Below, one piece after another: positions 6,287-7,930 of a stretch of 7,930 nucleotides of DNA. The position numbers were made by a program, and so were the translations under genes. The notes beneath the pieces are model-generated. The model was not told where the DNA came from. It did not search any database and saw only the letters and a program-made list of their open reading frames with translations. Origin of the DNA: Trueperaceae bacterium (GTDB taxonomy: Bacteria > Deinococcota > Deinococci > Deinococcales > Trueperaceae); NCBI GenBank assembly GCA_029210865.1, contig JARGGE010000116.1:1-7930 (forward strand), given 5' to 3'. Position 1 is the first letter of the stretch; the number at the start of each line of letters is the position of its first letter.

Positions 6287-7717
6287 TCACAGGGCGACGT
6301 CGGCCCCGAGCGCCGCGTCGAGCACGCGGTAGCCGCGCTCGGCCGCGCGCTCGCCGAGCGCCGCTCGCGCCGTGGCCTCGCCGTGCACGGGCACGACCGC
6401 GGCGGGGTCGGCGGCCGCGAGCCAGCGGTCGAGGGCGGCCGCGTCCGCGTGCGCCGAGAAGCCGTTGATCGTGTGCACGGAGGCCGCGACCGGCACCCGC
6501 CGGCCCAGCACCCGGACGCTGGCGGCCCCCTCGACGATCTCTCGTCCGAGCGTCCCCTCGGCCTGGTAGCCCACGACCACCAGCGCGTTGGCCGGTTCGC
6601 CGAGGTGCGCGCGGAGGTGGTGCAGGATGCGCCCGCCGGTCATCATCCCGGCGCCGGCGACGATGACCACGCCGCGTGCGTGCGCCAGCCGCTGCGAGGC
6701 CGCGAAGCTGGTGGTGGTCTCGAAGCTCGAAGGCGCGAAGGGGTCCTCGCCGGCGGCGAGGCGGGCGGCCAGCTGCGGCCGCAGGGTCTCGGGGTGGCTG
6801 CGGTAGAGCTCGGTCATCCGCGCGCCCATCGGGGCGTCGAGGACCACCGGTCGCCGCGGGATCACGCCTTCGCGCTCGAGGTCGGCGAGCGCCCACAGGA
6901 CGGCCTGCGTCCGCTCGAGCGCGAAGGTCGGGATGAGCACGTTGCCGCCGCGCCGGAGCGTGGCCCGCACCACGTCGGCGAACTCCGCGCGGGTAGCGGC
7001 CGCGTCGCGATGGCGCCGGTCGCCGTAGGTGCTCTCGATCAGGACGACGTCGGCGCGGGGTGGCGCCGCGGGCGGCGGGTGCAGCGGGCCGTCGTCGTCG
7101 CCCAGGTCGCCCGAGGCGAGGACGGTGCGGCCGTTCCCTTCGAGGGCGGCCCAGGCCGCGCCGAGGACGTGGCCGGCGCGGCCGAAGCGGAAGGCGACGT
7201 CGCCGCCGATCTCGACCCGGCGCCCGAAGTCCACGGCGCACGCCCGCTTCAGGGCCGCGTCGACGTCCTGTTCGCGGTAGAGCGGGCGCACCGCGCCCGG
7301 GTCGCCGCCGGCGCGCTTCAGCCGCCGCCGCTCGCGCGCGGCGTCCTCGAGCTGGATGCGCGCCGCGTCGCGGAGCACGACCTCCGCGACCGCGAGCGTG
7401 GCCGCGGTCGCGTACACGGGGCCTCGGAAGCCGTCGGCCACGAGCTTCGGCAGGCGCCCGACGTGGTCGAGGTGGCCGTGGGTCAGCACCACGGCGTCGA
7501 GCGTGCGCGGGTCGAACGGCCAGGCGGCCTCGTTGGCGCCGGCCTCGGCGTCGCGTCCCTGGAACATCCCGGCATCGATCAACACGCGCGTGTCGCCGCA
7601 GCGCAGCCGGTGCGCGCTGCCGGTGACGCCCTGGCACGCCCCGGCGCTCCGCAGCACCCAGCCGTCGCCGCTCGGCGCGTCCGCCTCGGTGCGGCGCCGC
7701 GCGGACGGCGACGTCAC
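6287..7717 (-). CDS. Metallo-beta-lactamase-fold beta-CASP RNA-processing nuclease (CPSF-like, Thermus TTHA0252 type)
   Basis: Predicted cytoplasmic zinc-dependent ribonuclease, 476 residues. MBL motifs: VLIDAGMFQG (45-54, D48), HGHLDHVG (80-87; H80, H82, D84, H85), GHVLGA (182-187, H183) and SGDLG (202-206, D204). Beta-CASP motifs: IESTYGD (227-233, E228), FALERTQ (265-271), MTGGRILHHL (359-368, H366), FSAHAD (420-425) and VPVHGE (442-447, H446). All expected metal ligands are present, so it should be active. The family includes eukaryotic CPSF73 and the Thermus exonuclease/endonuclease TTHA0252; RNA decay or processing is the likely role. The GTG start overlaps the stop of the upstream winged-helix gene as GTGA, so translation is probably coupled. 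An N-terminal extension of about 20 residues precedes the conserved fold. Lon lies downstream on the same strand after a 150-base gap. Confidence 0.92.
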   Translation of the reverse strand: MTSPSARRRTEADAPSGDGWVLRSAGACQGVTGSAHRLRCGDTRVLIDAGMFQGRDAEAGANEAAWPFDPRTLDAVVLTHGHLDHVGRLPKLVADGFRGPVYATAATLAVAEVVLRDAARIQLEDAARERRRLKRAGGDPGAVRPLYREQDVDAALKRACAVDFGRRVEIGGDVAFRFGRAGHVLGAAWAALEGNGRTVLASGDLGDDDGPLHPPPAAPPRADVVLIESTYGDRRHRDAAATRAEFADVVRATLRRGGNVLIPTFALERTQAVLWALADLEREGVIPRRPVVLDAPMGARMTELYRSHPETLRPQLAARLAAGEDPFAPSSFETTTSFAASQRLAHARGVVIVAGAGMMTGGRILHHLRAHLGEPANALVVVGYQAEGTLGREIVEGAASVRVLGRRVPVAASVHTINGFSAHADAAALDRWLAAADPAAVVPVHGEATARAALGERAAERGYRVLDAALGADVAL

Positions 7718-7930
7718 GGCGCGCCCCAGGTCAGGCGGTGGTCGGCGACGCGGGTCGCGAGCAGCCCCGCGCTCCGGAGCGCCGACAGATGGGCGTACAG
7801 CGTCGTGTGGTTGAGGTGCCAGCGCGCCAGGTCGCCCTCGGGGATCGCCAGGGCCACGGCGACGCGCGCGAGGACCTCGCCCGCATCGACGCCGTCGGCG
7901 GCAGCCCGCACCGCGTCGCGCACGCGATCG
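7714..7930 (-). CDS. Small winged-helix (ArsR-like) protein, possibly cut by right window edge
   Basis: From a GTG at 7923 there are 69 residues, but the frame stays open to the right edge, so this may be only the C-terminus of a longer protein. The segment TTLYAHLSALRSAGLLATRVADHRLTW resembles the recognition helix, the Leu-rich helix and the wing of ArsR/HTH_20-type DNA-binding domains (compare HLxxLRxAGLV, then a basic wing). It shares the GTGA overlap with the downstream nuclease gene, so the two are probably made together. It could regulate its own operon, or be the tail of a larger protein. I do not recognise a named family, and the codon use looks like that of its neighbours. Confidence 0.6.
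   Translation of the reverse strand, partial: DRVRDAVRAAADGVDAGEVLARVAVALAIPEGDLARWHLNHTTLYAHLSALRSAGLLATRVADHRLTWGAP

Noticed and set aside
6231..7637. 468-residue minus-strand frame across the nuclease gene
   Set aside because: A shifted frame of the beta-CASP nuclease with an extreme Arg/Ala composition and no motifs.

Overview
The window is very GC-rich with strongly GC-biased third codon positions. It carries seven genes I am confident of, plus one partial gene at the right edge that is less certain. The best lineage guess is a diderm of the Deinococcota (Deinococcus, Thermus or Truepera relatives). The basis is the Lon sequence style, a Thermus-type beta-CASP nuclease, and promoters with a TANNNT -10 placed about 7 bases before the start codon, which suggests leaderless mRNAs. 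This is inference from sequence style, not a database match.

Layout, left to right. On the minus strand a Crp-family regulator (468-1175) runs into a cytochrome P450 (1-502) cut by the left edge. The P450 reading frame starts inside the end of the regulator gene. Divergent from these is a single ABC ATPase of the LolD/MacB type (1249-1932), with no permease in the window. It converges on a VTT/TVP38-type membrane protein (1957-2580, minus). That gene diverges from a type I mannose-6-phosphate isomerase (about 2620-3696, plus), which converges on lon (3734-6136, minus). A large inverted repeat sits between the isomerase and lon. Upstream of lon, on the same strand, a small winged-helix protein (7714 to the right edge) overlaps by 4 bases a beta-CASP metallo-beta-lactamase RNA-processing nuclease (6287-7717).

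The genes are mostly housekeeping: protein quality control (Lon), RNA processing (beta-CASP nuclease), sugar phosphate metabolism (ManA), membrane or envelope functions (VTT protein, LolD-like ATPase) and a Crp-type regulator with a P450. I found no transfer signs, mobile elements, RNA genes or CRISPR, and no clear undescribed multi-gene system. The most interesting signals are regulatory. Two near-identical 14-bp palindromes lie exactly 50 bp apart upstream of lon. Two divergent promoters share the same CATACTA element at the same distance from a start codon. There is a conflict about where manA translation starts. Several strong inverted repeats lie at gene ends or leaders. No gene-free stretch exceeds 300 bases; the longest, between the nuclease gene and lon, holds the palindromes and a hairpin.
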